The notes below the pieces were generated by a model. The model worked only from the letters and a program-made list of their open reading frames with translations. It was not told the origin of the DNA and made no database searches. Below, in pieces: positions 52,501 through 60,950 of a DNA stretch of 64,000 bases. Every line of letters begins with the position of its first letter. Positions within the stretch are counted from its first letter, which is position 1. Source of the stretch: Paenibacillus periandrae (GTDB taxonomy: Bacteria > Bacillota > Bacilli > Paenibacillales > NBRC-103111); assembly GCF_022458865.1 (NCBI RefSeq), contig NZ_JAJNMU010000025.1:62001-126000 (forward strand). Reading direction: 5' to 3'. The position numbers and the translations under genes are program-made.

Positions 52501-53542
52501 ACCCGATATCCTCGTCATCCACACTTCGCTTAGCCCCACTGGACGTTCCTAAAATTTGATCCAAGCCGTCAGGTAGATACGCGATATAGCCATTCTGTGA
52601 CGTGTTGCCGGGATTTGATCTGGGCTCGGCAGGAATATTATCAAATGATTCTGTCTTATAGGGGGTAGCCATGTTATCAGGCTTAAACGATTTAATTGTC
52701 CTGGTAGTAAGATTAATTTCCTTAAAATCTGAATTAAACCGCATACGGGCATAGCGACCAAGCTCATCCCCATTACTAAATGTTCCTCGTGCGCCCGTAT
52801 AAGATGGTCTACCTGAATCGATTTCTATCATAAAACTTCCAGATGCCGATGCCGATGCTCTTAATGCAAGAAGATCATCAATTCGGTACCTCCACCAATA
52901 TTCATTATATTGATATCTACTCCCACCTGTATTTCTAGGCGAAACTATAGTTCGGAACATAATTTCTCCTAAATCTTTGCGCACATACATCACTGGAGCG
53001 CTACCATTAACTGCAAAGGGGCTCAGTAGTATTGGATCGTGCGTATCTCCTAGTAGATAATGCTTACCATAATTCGTATCTGCAAATGTCGCGCTACTTA
53101 CATATTCTCCTTGACCCAAATAATGGTAAGGCGCGGCCCCACCGTAAGGTAATTTAATCTCCTTTGGATCAAGATCCATATTTTCGGCTCCTATCGGCAA
53201 GGAGAATTTACTATGCACTCCATTGCCCATCCTAGCGCTTATTAATCGACCATCAGCAGATGCAAACCACCCATTGTTGATCCATGACTTATCCAAGCTG
53301 GTATTCGTCCAGTTCATAAAATCGGACGCTAGGAAGGGAGTTACATTGATGGGCATAGGCTCTGTGGCAATACCTGTAGCTGTAAAGGTGGCTTCCGGAT
53401 TATCATTGGTCACCTTTACAGGGAAATGCTTCGTTGCCCTATCTCCAATGGCGTGAAGAGGCATCGAGTCAACAAAAAGGGAGAGAAATAAAAGAACGGC
53501 CATGACGCTGTATAACCATTTATTTTTTTGTTTCCGAAACAA
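49520..53542 (-). CDS. giant secreted surface protein with PKD and FN3-like domains
   Basis: A 1340-residue exported protein. The N-terminus (KWLYSVMAVLLFLSLFVDSMPLHA) is a signal peptide. Residues 550-680 form a jelly-roll-like domain (ISWTMKFAKLDGPDYHAGMG). From about 870, repeated FN3-like units end in KYWWQVQVSDGEDWSDWS, and a PKD domain near 1130 reads PVAKFDWTPKPAYEGDTITI with TDPDGDALT. The C-terminus is a further beta domain. There is no sortase motif or SLH domain. It is co-transcribed with an SLH protein and a second large secreted protein, so it probably forms part of a surface or pilus-associated structure. The TTG start follows GGAGG. Confidence 0.8.
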   Translation of the reverse strand: MFRKQKNKWLYSVMAVLLFLSLFVDSMPLHAIGDRATKHFPVKVTNDNPEATFTATGIATEPMPINVTPFLASDFMNWTNTSLDKSWINNGWFASADGRLISARMGNGVHSKFSLPIGAENMDLDPKEIKLPYGGAAPYHYLGQGEYVSSATFADTNYGKHYLLGDTHDPILLSPFAVNGSAPVMYVRKDLGEIMFRTIVSPRNTGGSRYQYNEYWWRYRIDDLLALRASASASGSFMIEIDSGRPSYTGARGTFSNGDELGRYARMRFNSDFKEINLTTRTIKSFKPDNMATPYKTESFDNIPAEPRSNPGNTSQNGYIAYLPDGLDQILGTSSGAKRSVDDEDIGYWAPAGDPKGNYYTLSRINNKPHLIRWDAETGFPSIVKQIAAHDYINGFIGGGVSADQKYVGLSYCWPYDSEYETPAGCNYYYENLSTSAVTTTKPADFFEWSEGTSTSDGYKDYTTYRNGYGTHRITGKTIDLVSGVEINPQPRSNQLPTSSTRYIGGSTTKAGVEYSISYGYKPSTGQSPYSNEPITFGQLFNPSSQQVLNGTISWTMKFAKLDGPDYHAGMGFRIQNHQNMYRVEVYKDTVQLFRIVNGRKTAISQPASHYLANEQQVAFKIKITGTHIKVYEKNGLIIDVVDNTFTSGTLGPYSTADNTEFKGISYMWSESDLSYDTPGAAIVNTPITYETTYDDPERDAMYAPGTQWYIDHVDPNRFLPYTWAPYDADFGLSSMHGQTVTNPVPQFDKVGLYKLKYRVPDNPRPDNAAFDSYRKYSEDYEQYLIVHRIPEAPFTLHIESDGTVGWTDLSFDPDRCYAHGNCQAPYAANNGIYAKKFYYITPSGVKKDSKLIRPLEGGEYTVAMAVRDEDKAWSDWYVQTIQIDQPVARNHPPTVSIIFPNGSYSEPSHVSLQPTLSWNQADIDSNTIFSTFNLCVYDVSNNPVECVKNRDMSTPLTSWAWTMETPLAMGQKYWWQVQVSDGEDWSDWSNIGWMSTNSPPSAYMTFPYGTQAAPNIINTLRPELTWYQTDPDIGYVLYWYQIQITNEANDVMIYDSGKTWQNTTSTTGRMTVPIDLPTGQKMRVRVKIWDQYGAESNWSPQTWFMINRPPVAKFDWTPKPAYEGDTITIINQSTDPDGDALTSQWLITGPNGYTSSQNTQNAVIDGNSTRYNPGDNTVTLTVTDPYGLSDSVSHVITVLPLTITGSVRHIPRWDILRQEFNLSKGPNPEMPWKREQFLAGEPFLLHADTTIIDPASSDIAQTVVVTWNRNADPFLLIPNISHNSWDGEMWNENFKKLTSGAAVFTFTVTFSNGTIKTAVVPVDILDNTVDEFWVLKRDK

Positions 53543-53604
53543 TGTTGTCCCTCCTAACCAAGTTGAATAGGTGGGCCGATTACGGTCCCACCTATTTTCA
53601 AAAA

Positions 53605-56280
53605 TTAATGTACGAGATCCGTAGGCTGTCCGGGTGCTTCAACCACTGAAAGTATGATATCAAAATCTCCTACATGCTGACCTCTCAGTTCTAAGACATG
53701 AACTCCAGTTTTTGCGATATAGAAAGATTCTGTACCGACTGAATATAGATACTCAGCCCCTATTACCAAACTATCCTCATCGATTTCGGCTGTTACCCCT
53801 TCATTAAAAATGCCATCATTGTTGCCATCATAGGAAAATGACCATAATCGCTTCATAATGATATCCTGGTCTACACTTAATCCGGTTCCAAGTACAGTAA
53901 AGGTTGCCAACCCTCGATTGGTTATATCTCTCCCCGCCCTATCATTACCTACTATATCGACAATAGGGGGAAGATCGGGTTTAACTTCTACCGTTTTAGT
54001 TGCCGATCCTGTAAGGCCCTCTGTATCTGTGACGACAAGCGTAACCAGATAATTCCCGAGCTTTGGTGTTTTAAAATCTTTGAGTTTGCCTGTTAACGGC
54101 TGGATGTACTCAATTTCTGCTTGAGTCCCTGCTGTTTGTCCAGCTATCGGTGCTATCGTCCAGGCATACGTCAACGCCATATCTCTTGGACTGCTGCTTT
54201 TCTCTCCGGACAATTCAATTCTCCGGCCTTCCTTCAGCCAGCCGCCTACATCAATGACAGCTACAGGCTCAGGGCCGATGACATCCAGGTACGAGCAAGC
54301 TTTAGCGCTTATTCCTGATTCATTGGTTCCCGTTACGCAAACTTGGTGGGTTCCTTTTACAGCTGCTGTTATATTCGAATACTGCGTTTTGTTTAGTGGT
54401 GAGGTCCATCCCATGGAAGCTGGTAATCCAGCGAGCCAGCTTGTGCTCCCTGTGAATGTCCAGCTCAGTGTTACTTTCTCGTTTTTGCTATCGGTGGCTG
54501 CTGCTTTCAAGAATACATTTTCATCCTGTACAACAAAGGAGGTTTTTGCGCCTGTGCTGGTTTTGTACCAATCCACTTGAACTGTTGGTGCGCCTGCGAC
54601 CTTGATAATTTCAAAAGGTTCAGGACCTATCAACGATATACGGCCGCAGCTATCCTCGACGTCATACATAACGATGACATTCCCAGCCCCGATGTTACCC
54701 GGATAGGTCGAAGATCCCGCCATTTGCCACGCAAATCCTATCGTATCTTTGCCACCAACAATGGGCGTCCAACCATATGCGTAAGCGTTATTCCCTTGCG
54801 TGACTCGAAACCGCCCTGTAACAGCTGTGCAGCCATTGGCCGGATCTGTCAGCGTGACGTTAAAATCATTTTGGTCTTTCCATTCAATTGTTGGGTAATG
54901 GACCTTTAGGGTTCCTTTCCATTCTCCGGGGCAGCCTGCGCCTAAACTGCATCCGCCAGGATCGGTTCCGCCGCCATTACAATTGGCTGAGGCTGTAAAA
55001 GATTCAGTTTTGGAATTGTTGTTGGTCGATTCCTCGTCTAATGAATTGTCGCTATTGGCTAGAACTGTGATACCCTTTGCACCAGGAGCTGAAAACGTAT
55101 AGGTAAACGTCCCATCCTCCGTGGTTGTTCCGATCCCATTGAACGTATGGGTAATGATCTCCACTCCATCGGCTGAAATTTTGACCTTAAACGGGCTGGA
55201 TGTAGCCGGGCCGCTGTTTGTGATGGAATATTTGAATGTTGCGCTTTTGCCTGCTTCGATGCAGGAAGGTCCGGTTAAGGTAGGAACAGTTAAATCCACT
55301 TTAGCTGTAGGTGCAGCTGTGTAGGCTACGGCTTCGAGTTTGGGGTATTTGTAGACGTAGCCGGTTAGTTTGATTTTCCAGTTGCTGTACCATCTCAGAA
55401 CACGGCCATCACTGGGATTATCTACCGGTATCCTATCTGGTTGGGTGGAAAATAATGTGGTAAAGCTAAATCGATAGGATAAAGTTGGTATATCTAAGTA
55501 ATCTGTTGTCACTCCTGTTATGTTAGATGCAGTTAAGGAACCAGCATCGTCAAGTTGAAAATCTGAGGTATTGAACTCCAAATGTACTGCATCCTTAACA
55601 TTTAATTTCACGGATGTGTCACTAAGAACACTCAATTCTGAAACTGGCAACACTCCTTCTCTGTAATCGTAAGCACTATCGCAATATTGAACAGTAGATT
55701 CATATCCAGATGGGTAAGCAGGTATGCCATAGGGCATTCCTCCTTTGTGCTGCAAGCAAGATGATGGTGGGGGTGCTGAATAGACTGCATTATCCTTGTT
55801 CCTATAATAACGATTTGTTGGACCACCACCACCAGAAACATACTCCTCATAGTCAAACATCCATACCTTTTGGTTAGGATCTCTGAACCACTCAAAAGTA
55901 CCTTCATCAAGCTGTACATAATCCTTAGTACCAACTATGATTTGACCCTGCTGTTGTAGTGGATTTGCTACATTATACTTGCCCCCACCAACGCTAATCA
56001 TTTCCTGTAGTACTGTATGGGTGTTAGCATCCCTCAACTCAACCTTCGTTATTGGATCGCCGGAAGGATTTGAAATCGTGATGTCACCCAATGTAATGTT
56101 TTGATTTTTAGACCCAAACGAGTTACCATCTGACATTGTAAAGAGCATATCCCCTGACTTATAACTAACAACTTGAGCAGGCAAGGCCCCAGCAGCTTGG
56201 ACTTCGTTTGGTTCTACGAGAAATAAAAAATTCGTTAAGGTAAAAGATATTATTAGGATTAAATATAATAATTTCTTCAC
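53605..56280 (-). CDS. large secreted protein with CARDB-like and PKD domains
   Basis: An 891-residue exported protein. The signal peptide is MKKLLYLILIISFTLTNFLF with a likely cut after VQAA. A CARDB-like domain near 325-430 reads SCIEAGKSATFKYSITNSGP and ANSDNSLDEESTNNNSKTES. Several Ig/PKD-like domains follow, including VIDVGGWLKEGRRIELSGEK with LTYAWTIAP. Eight or more cysteines are present, unusual for a Bacillales exported protein, mostly in the first 540 residues. The GTG start follows GGGAGG. It is separated from the giant protein by 62 bases and from the SLH gene by two. Confidence 0.8.
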   Translation of the reverse strand: MKKLLYLILIISFTLTNFLFLVEPNEVQAAGALPAQVVSYKSGDMLFTMSDGNSFGSKNQNITLGDITISNPSGDPITKVELRDANTHTVLQEMISVGGGKYNVANPLQQQGQIIVGTKDYVQLDEGTFEWFRDPNQKVWMFDYEEYVSGGGGPTNRYYRNKDNAVYSAPPPSSCLQHKGGMPYGIPAYPSGYESTVQYCDSAYDYREGVLPVSELSVLSDTSVKLNVKDAVHLEFNTSDFQLDDAGSLTASNITGVTTDYLDIPTLSYRFSFTTLFSTQPDRIPVDNPSDGRVLRWYSNWKIKLTGYVYKYPKLEAVAYTAAPTAKVDLTVPTLTGPSCIEAGKSATFKYSITNSGPATSSPFKVKISADGVEIITHTFNGIGTTTEDGTFTYTFSAPGAKGITVLANSDNSLDEESTNNNSKTESFTASANCNGGGTDPGGCSLGAGCPGEWKGTLKVHYPTIEWKDQNDFNVTLTDPANGCTAVTGRFRVTQGNNAYAYGWTPIVGGKDTIGFAWQMAGSSTYPGNIGAGNVIVMYDVEDSCGRISLIGPEPFEIIKVAGAPTVQVDWYKTSTGAKTSFVVQDENVFLKAAATDSKNEKVTLSWTFTGSTSWLAGLPASMGWTSPLNKTQYSNITAAVKGTHQVCVTGTNESGISAKACSYLDVIGPEPVAVIDVGGWLKEGRRIELSGEKSSSPRDMALTYAWTIAPIAGQTAGTQAEIEYIQPLTGKLKDFKTPKLGNYLVTLVVTDTEGLTGSATKTVEVKPDLPPIVDIVGNDRAGRDITNRGLATFTVLGTGLSVDQDIIMKRLWSFSYDGNNDGIFNEGVTAEIDEDSLVIGAEYLYSVGTESFYIAKTGVHVLELRGQHVGDFDIILSVVEAPGQPTDLVH

Positions 56281-56282
56281 AC

Positions 56283-57485
56283 CTATTTACCTCCCAGAGC
56301 TTTCTTAATTACAGAGCTATAAACAACGGGACTGCCTTTCTCTCCCAAACTTTGCGCTGGTCTGTGATATACGCTGAACCCATTACCATCAATACCTTTC
56401 ATTTTCGGAACGATCTGACCTGTCACCACTCGCACATCATTAACTCCGGCTTTCAGGCTAATCCTTCCGAAATTTAGCCCTTCTGGAACTAACTCCGCGT
56501 AAGGAGTTACATCAAGCAGTTGACCATCCTTTCCAATATTATCTCCGGTAATGTATAGGTTTGTTAAACTTAGGTAGGAATATTGAAAGCCTCCTTCAGG
56601 CTTAACTAATTCCGCATAAATGTGATCAAAGGATAAAAAAGCGTATGCATTAGTTGGGACATCTTGCGTATAAGTTCGTTCATTACCAACCTTCATCATC
56701 CATCGCATATTATCCGGAATCAGTTTTCGATTAGGGTCTGTCGGATCACCCATATCGACAACGATATATTTTTCAGTTTCCGAATAGCCATTAGGAGCAT
56801 CGAAACGAAGCTTATCAAACTCAAATGGACTGTTGTTCTCAATAGCCCATCCAAAGTATTCAGGGGCAATCGTGGAAGCATTGGTTTTATGCCAAAGGAT
56901 CTCAGCGGCTGAGGTTGCGTACTTATCTGAAGGTAGCTTTTCACCGGCTTTAAGCTGTAACATCCGTTCAATGACCGTAATCGCTTGTGCCCTCGTTGTC
57001 GGTTGATCTGACCCGATTGTTCCTTGGTTATCCAAACCATTGATAATACCTTTGCTCGTAGCCAAATACATCCACTTTAAATCATCTGTATTCTTCTCTC
57101 CAGCGCTTCTAACTGCTATTCTAGCCATCTCCTCCCGGGTAATGGGAGTGTTAATATCGCCGCTGGTGTAATCCTCGTAACGATGGATTCCGTTCGTTAC
57201 AGCCGATTCGACAAAGGGCTCATACCATTGTTGCCCTGGCTTAGACTGCGTTTTGATGTTCAATGCTGTGACGGCCAGCTTGATAAATTCGGCCCTGCTT
57301 ACGTTCTGTTCCGGTTTGAACGTTCCATCCGGATAACCGTCTACATAGCCATAACTAATTGCTGCATTAATGGTTTTAAGCGCCCAATGTCCATTCGTAT
57401 CGGTAAAGCTCGCTGCTTGTGCTCCCATAGCTAAGGCAAGTGTACCTGCAGCTCCTACGATGCTAATAATAGTTGTTTTTTTCAT
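56283..57485 (-). CDS. S-layer homology (SLH) domain protein
   Basis: A 400-residue exported protein with three SLH domains in the first 190 residues: FTDTNGHWALKTINAAISYG with YVDGYPDGTFKPEQNVSRAE, then a WYEPFVESAVTNGIH unit with ITREEMARI, then YLATSKGIINGLDNQG with TTRAQAI. SLH repeats bind pyruvylated cell-wall polymer. Residues 200-400 are a separate domain. It probably anchors the two large secreted proteins or the Tad pilus to the wall. The ATG follows GGAAGAG. Leader RNA copy D lies upstream, so this operon shares control with the replication genes. Confidence 0.9.
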   Translation of the reverse strand: MKKTTIISIVGAAGTLALAMGAQAASFTDTNGHWALKTINAAISYGYVDGYPDGTFKPEQNVSRAEFIKLAVTALNIKTQSKPGQQWYEPFVESAVTNGIHRYEDYTSGDINTPITREEMARIAVRSAGEKNTDDLKWMYLATSKGIINGLDNQGTIGSDQPTTRAQAITVIERMLQLKAGEKLPSDKYATSAAEILWHKTNASTIAPEYFGWAIENNSPFEFDKLRFDAPNGYSETEKYIVVDMGDPTDPNRKLIPDNMRWMMKVGNERTYTQDVPTNAYAFLSFDHIYAELVKPEGGFQYSYLSLTNLYITGDNIGKDGQLLDVTPYAELVPEGLNFGRISLKAGVNDVRVVTGQIVPKMKGIDGNGFSVYHRPAQSLGEKGSPVVYSSVIKKALGGK

Positions 57486-57560
57486 TTAATCTCTTCCTCT
57501 CTTCATTTGAAAATTAGTATCTAATCGACTGACGGAGATACCAGATTCTTAATAATACAA

Positions 57561-57718
57561 AAAAATAAAAAGACGAAGGAAGTGATTCCCGCGTCTTTCG
57601 CCCTAAATCAAAAGTTAATTAATATAGAGTTATTTCTTCATCAAACAGAGCTTCCCCGGAAAATAAAATATCGTCCATAGGACTTTAAACTTCGAGATAA
57701 CGCTCACAAAAGTTGAGC
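57561..57718 (-). promoter_or_regulatory. recurrent leader RNA, copy D, with terminator, ahead of the SLH operon
   Basis: On the minus strand: P1 GCTCA-ACTTTTG-TGAGC (57718-57702), core GTTATCTCGAAG, then AAAGT (57686-57682) complementary to ACTTT in the P1 loop, then small hairpin GTCC-TAT-GGAC (57683-57673). Compared with copy A (ACCC-TAT-GGGT) both sides of the small hairpin changed together. After a spacer comes the terminator AAAGACG with CGTCTTT (57568-57598) and a T run. An upstream TGCTAAAAT is a likely extended -10. The spacer is longer than in the other copies and the terminator stem is separate. Confidence 0.6.
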
Positions 57719-57780
57719 AATCAACATTTCTCTATTTCCATTTTAGCATATATTTGATAATTGCAACACCTTATTTTATT

Positions 57781-58302
57781 TCATATTGATTTATCTTTGT
57801 ACCGATACACAGCCTTTTTTAAGGTTACGGGCTCCCCTTCTACTTTATAAGAAACTTCAATCAACCCAAGTACACTGGGACCATACAGAGTTTCCTTCAC
57901 TATGACTGTATCCCCTCGATACGACACATTTTCTTGAAAATCATAAGGATATATTGGATTCCCGCTTCCATCCTTTGGAACTTTATCATCTCCTATAAAA
58001 AAAAGACCGATGATTTTGACGGGAGAAGCAAAGATAGAGTTAGCTTTGGGCGAAAGATCCGAGTTTAACAATAAAGTTTTGACTAAAGTCTGACGAAAGT
58101 TAAGAAGTCCCATGGTTTCGTCGAACACGACCCAACCATGCGCCATTTCATATTCAAGCGGGATGGCAGCATCATGGCAACCATTTATAGTCGCTGAATA
58201 TGATCTTAATTCTCCCGTGATCATGATTCGGTCATAGGTGTCATTTCTCATAAGTATGACAAACAATATACAGGTCACAATAAGTCTGAACACAATATTC
58301 AC
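57781..58302 (-). CDS. TadE/minor-pilin-like membrane protein
   Basis: A protein of about 173 residues with one N-terminal membrane helix (IVFRLIVTCILFVILM) and an extracellular beta-rich domain, the layout of TadE/TadF-type minor pilins. The GTG after AGGTGATATT is the best start; a TTG five codons earlier is possible. It is the last gene in the tad-locus order before the SLH operon. No cysteines form an obvious disulphide pair. Assignment rests on position and topology. Confidence 0.6.
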   Translation of the reverse strand: MNIVFRLIVTCILFVILMRNDTYDRIMITGELRSYSATINGCHDAAIPLEYEMAHGWVVFDETMGLLNFRQTLVKTLLLNSDLSPKANSIFASPVKIIGLFFIGDDKVPKDGSGNPIYPYDFQENVSYRGDTVIVKETLYGPSVLGLIEVSYKVEGEPVTLKKAVYRYKDKSI

Positions 58303-58342
58303 AATATCACCTGCCAACTTCTATGTATTCATTAAAAGAGGT

Positions 58343-58732
58343 CTATGGAACATACTCGGTTTTTATCGTACGATATGCTTTGCTATTATTAGAGATCATA
58401 GCTCCAAAAAAAATATAAATACGCTTAGGGTAACTAATCATGAGCGTTATGTCTTCCGAGACGCTACCTCGTACTTTCCGTTGAGTCAAATTGATGTCTC
58501 CAGTGATTTGTATATCACTAGCAACCAAACCGCGTGTTTTAACCAGGTTATCTTTAATTTGCTGTTGAAGCGCACTTGATATATACCCAGTTGGTGGTGC
58601 TTTTAATATGGCTTCAGAAGCTTCCATTTCAATATACATAACATTTTTAGTGTCTGCATGGTCCAATATGATAGCAACCATCATGAGTGTAGTGATCAAA
58701 AGGTAAAGAATCATTTTGAAGGTAAAACTCAA
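58343..58732 (-). CDS. small TadE-like membrane protein (129 aa)
   Basis: One N-terminal membrane helix (MILYLLITTLMMVAIIL) followed by an extracellular domain with PPTGYISSALQQQIKDNLVKTRG and a beta-rich end. Layout and position match a minor pilin or TadE/TadF-type assembly protein. The TTG start follows GGAGGG. It lies between the pilin-like peptide and the second minor pilin. Family assignment is from context. Confidence 0.6.
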   Translation of the reverse strand: MSFTFKMILYLLITTLMMVAIILDHADTKNVMYIEMEASEAILKAPPTGYISSALQQQIKDNLVKTRGLVASDIQITGDINLTQRKVRGSVSEDITLMISYPKRIYIFFGAMISNNSKAYRTIKTEYVP

Positions 58733-58755
58733 GGAAAACCCTCCATTCAGAGTAA

Positions 58756-58777
58756 GAGAGCGGGTCTCCCCGCTCTC
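58756..58777 (-). terminator. GC-rich hairpin after the pilin-like peptide gene
   Basis: GAGAGCGGG and CCCGCTCTC with a 4-base loop. There is no strong T run, so it is probably a partial terminator or RNA-stabilising stem that lets the short peptide be made in greater amount than the genes downstream, as for major pilins. Confidence 0.6.
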
Positions 58778-58810
58778 CAGTTTGTATAATATTTTGAAAC
58801 TACGGATCCA

Positions 58811-58972
58811 TTACTCTGAGTATCCAGATACAACGGTATCCACTCTCGTAACCGCCTTAGTTTGAGCATCATTCGTTTTAGGAATAAGCCCTGTACCTGG
58901 TTGAAATATCAAAGTTACTACCAAAAACGCTGTCAATCCAAAACCTAGTACTTTCTGCCATGTCCAACTCAT
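58811..58972 (-). CDS. 53-aa membrane peptide, candidate Flp-type pilin subunit
   Basis: The ATG has GGAG twelve bases upstream. The product starts MSWTWQKVLGFGLTAFLVVT, one membrane helix, then a 30-residue polar tail PKTNDAQTKAVTRVDTVVSG. It lies between the TadC-like gene and the minor pilins and is followed by a strong hairpin, as expected of a highly expressed structural subunit. It lacks the classical Flp G/E-Y prepilin motif, so cutting by a prepilin peptidase is uncertain. It could instead be a small assembly protein. Confidence 0.6.
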   Translation of the reverse strand: MSWTWQKVLGFGLTAFLVVTLIFQPGTGLIPKTNDAQTKAVTRVDTVVSGYSE

Positions 58973-58994
58973 TGCTATGATCGTCTCCTCTTAT

Positions 58995-59882
58995 CTAGTA
59001 ATTTGTATCAAATGAATACGACCACAGAAACAATCCAATGACGAACCAAACCATTGCAAGTCCTGTACCCGCTACATTGATCATGAACAACACTTGATTT
59101 AAATCGTTCTCCCGGGCTTCAAAGCTTGATTGCTGTTTTTTATTGAGTGTATCGGAGTTTTCCTTCAACATCTTGTCGAGCTCCTTGTACTCGACGCCAT
59201 CCAGATCTCGAAACATCGCGGCCAAGTAGGTTATCTCCTCGTTACCCGGATGTCGCTGTTGCAACCGCATAAGAGCAACTTCTTTCCCCTTTCCCCATTC
59301 GTGTTCCAACAGAATGAGGTCACCCTTAATGATTCTAAAGTAATCTTGGTATTTCTGGATCAAGTAAAGAACATTTCGTTGCTGGACCTCCTGCACTTCA
59401 TTTCGTAAAAGCAAAAGAAGCACATGTGTTTCCCTGGTGACGCGGTATCTTCGAACCTTTTGCAAAACTGGACCTATGACATTTGAAAATATCGTAAAGT
59501 TCTTAACACTTGGCCACATTGTGCTATAAAGTAATAGCAAACTGGCAATGGGTAAGAACAAATTACCTTGATAATCTGGCCATCTCATTAACATGGTTAC
59601 AAATACAACCAATGTTACGATGTCCCGAAATACTTTTAGCTTAGCAGCATTGATAGGAATACCCATGCTTTGGATCAACTGATCTTCATCTTCGTTAATA
59701 TAGATCTTTTGCCATCTTGATAAGCGCTCTGTCGTCTCCAACTGGACATAAATTCTCATTTCATTGACCGCTAGAATCCGCTGTCCCTTGCCGATCGAAA
59801 GAATTACCGAAAGACCAGCTGCAATTATTAACAGGAAACTCGCCCATAAGATGGTATCGAACGGATTTTCCCAAAAATACAA
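58995..59882 (-). CDS. TadC-like pilus assembly membrane protein
   Basis: A 295-residue membrane protein. Hydrophobic segments are near 12-30, 90-125 and 265-290, and the central cytoplasmic helical domain (VLLLLLRNEVQEVQQRNVLY) resembles the type II secretion F domain of TadC. It would form the inner-membrane platform with TadB. The TTG start follows GGGGGG. It follows tadB with 12 bases. Confidence 0.75.
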   Translation of the reverse strand: MYFWENPFDTILWASFLLIIAAGLSVILSIGKGQRILAVNEMRIYVQLETTERLSRWQKIYINEDEDQLIQSMGIPINAAKLKVFRDIVTLVVFVTMLMRWPDYQGNLFLPIASLLLLYSTMWPSVKNFTIFSNVIGPVLQKVRRYRVTRETHVLLLLLRNEVQEVQQRNVLYLIQKYQDYFRIIKGDLILLEHEWGKGKEVALMRLQQRHPGNEEITYLAAMFRDLDGVEYKELDKMLKENSDTLNKKQQSSFEARENDLNQVLFMINVAGTGLAMVWFVIGLFLWSYSFDTNY

Positions 59883-59894
59883 GATATCACCCCC

Positions 59895-60950
59895 CTATAA
59901 ATCAAACTTTCTCCGGGAAATAATGAGATTGACTACAATAGCCATAAATCCAAAGAAAATACTACCGATAAACAAGGTCGATCCAATTACACTTTCAAAC
60001 ATAAACTTCCTTGTTCCATCTTCTCCCATCATCCGTAGCGCAAAGTAATAGGCGCCGTAGAGCAGTGGAAAGGCAAAAAAACCAACTTGAACTATTTCCT
60101 TTTTCTTGGGTTTATCCTGATGTGAAACGCGAAGATAGCCATGCATTTGTTCAATTAATGATCGAAGGCCCATTGATATCTTTTTGGCTTCTCTGCGGCC
60201 TGTTCCTTTATGATCAAGACCATAGGCTTCGCGAAACATAATAAAAAAAGTCGTTGCAAAAATGGATCCCACCTGATGCTCAAAAACATCCAACTCAAAA
60301 ACTAAGCGAATCTCCTGTTTCCTTTGCATGGCCTGTGAAACCCGAAAGGTCATCGATTTTAGGGGGCCGGTATGCAGCACATCCGTTAGTTCCATCATCG
60401 TTGAGTACAGATCATATTTCTGTAGATACTTCCTTTCAAATTCCTCCACATAATTCAGAAATTGGTGGCTCAATTTGGCTCGACGACGTTGAACAAACGC
60501 ACGCAGGAATATAAATGGTAGCAGCATCACAGCAAAAATGATAAGCACAGGTATGATATAACTAAGTCCGCTAAAAGGAAGTAGACTGCTTCCAGCTTTA
60601 AAATAATTGTTTTGCACCCATATTCCACAAGTTATCCCCATAACTATACTAGCCGTAAAAATAATGATCAGTGTTACACGAGTCGCTGTCGCCGATAACA
60701 TAATCAAGGCATTTAAGTCCAATGCAACAACACGGTACCACGATTTTTCAAAATAGTGCTCGTTATTTTGGGGTGATAATCTTCCAAAACCATTTTCAGA
60801 AAATCGATGATCAATTTCTTCCTGAATTTGATGCAATTTGATTCCTTGGATAAGGAAATGGATACCGCAACCCACACCTCCTAACAAAATGGATAACATG
60901 GAGATGAACAACCAGTATTCGCTCAGGTACGTCAGGATAACTGCCAGCAT
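59895..60950 (-). CDS. TadB-like pilus assembly membrane protein
   Basis: A 351-residue membrane protein. Two helices near the N-terminus (WLFISMLSILLGGVGCGIHFL) and others at 85-150 and 290-345 surround a T2SS-F-type domain with FERKYLQKYDLYSTMMELTD and LVFELDVFEHQVGSIFATTF. It would transmit force from the TadA ATPase to the pilus. I chose the ATG that overlaps the stop of tadA (TAATG) with GGAGGGGG upstream; an earlier in-frame start is unlikely. Confidence 0.78.
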   Translation of the reverse strand: MLAVILTYLSEYWLFISMLSILLGGVGCGIHFLIQGIKLHQIQEEIDHRFSENGFGRLSPQNNEHYFEKSWYRVVALDLNALIMLSATATRVTLIIIFTASIVMGITCGIWVQNNYFKAGSSLLPFSGLSYIIPVLIIFAVMLLPFIFLRAFVQRRRAKLSHQFLNYVEEFERKYLQKYDLYSTMMELTDVLHTGPLKSMTFRVSQAMQRKQEIRLVFELDVFEHQVGSIFATTFFIMFREAYGLDHKGTGRREAKKISMGLRSLIEQMHGYLRVSHQDKPKKKEIVQVGFFAFPLLYGAYYFALRMMGEDGTRKFMFESVIGSTLFIGSIFFGFMAIVVNLIISRRKFDL

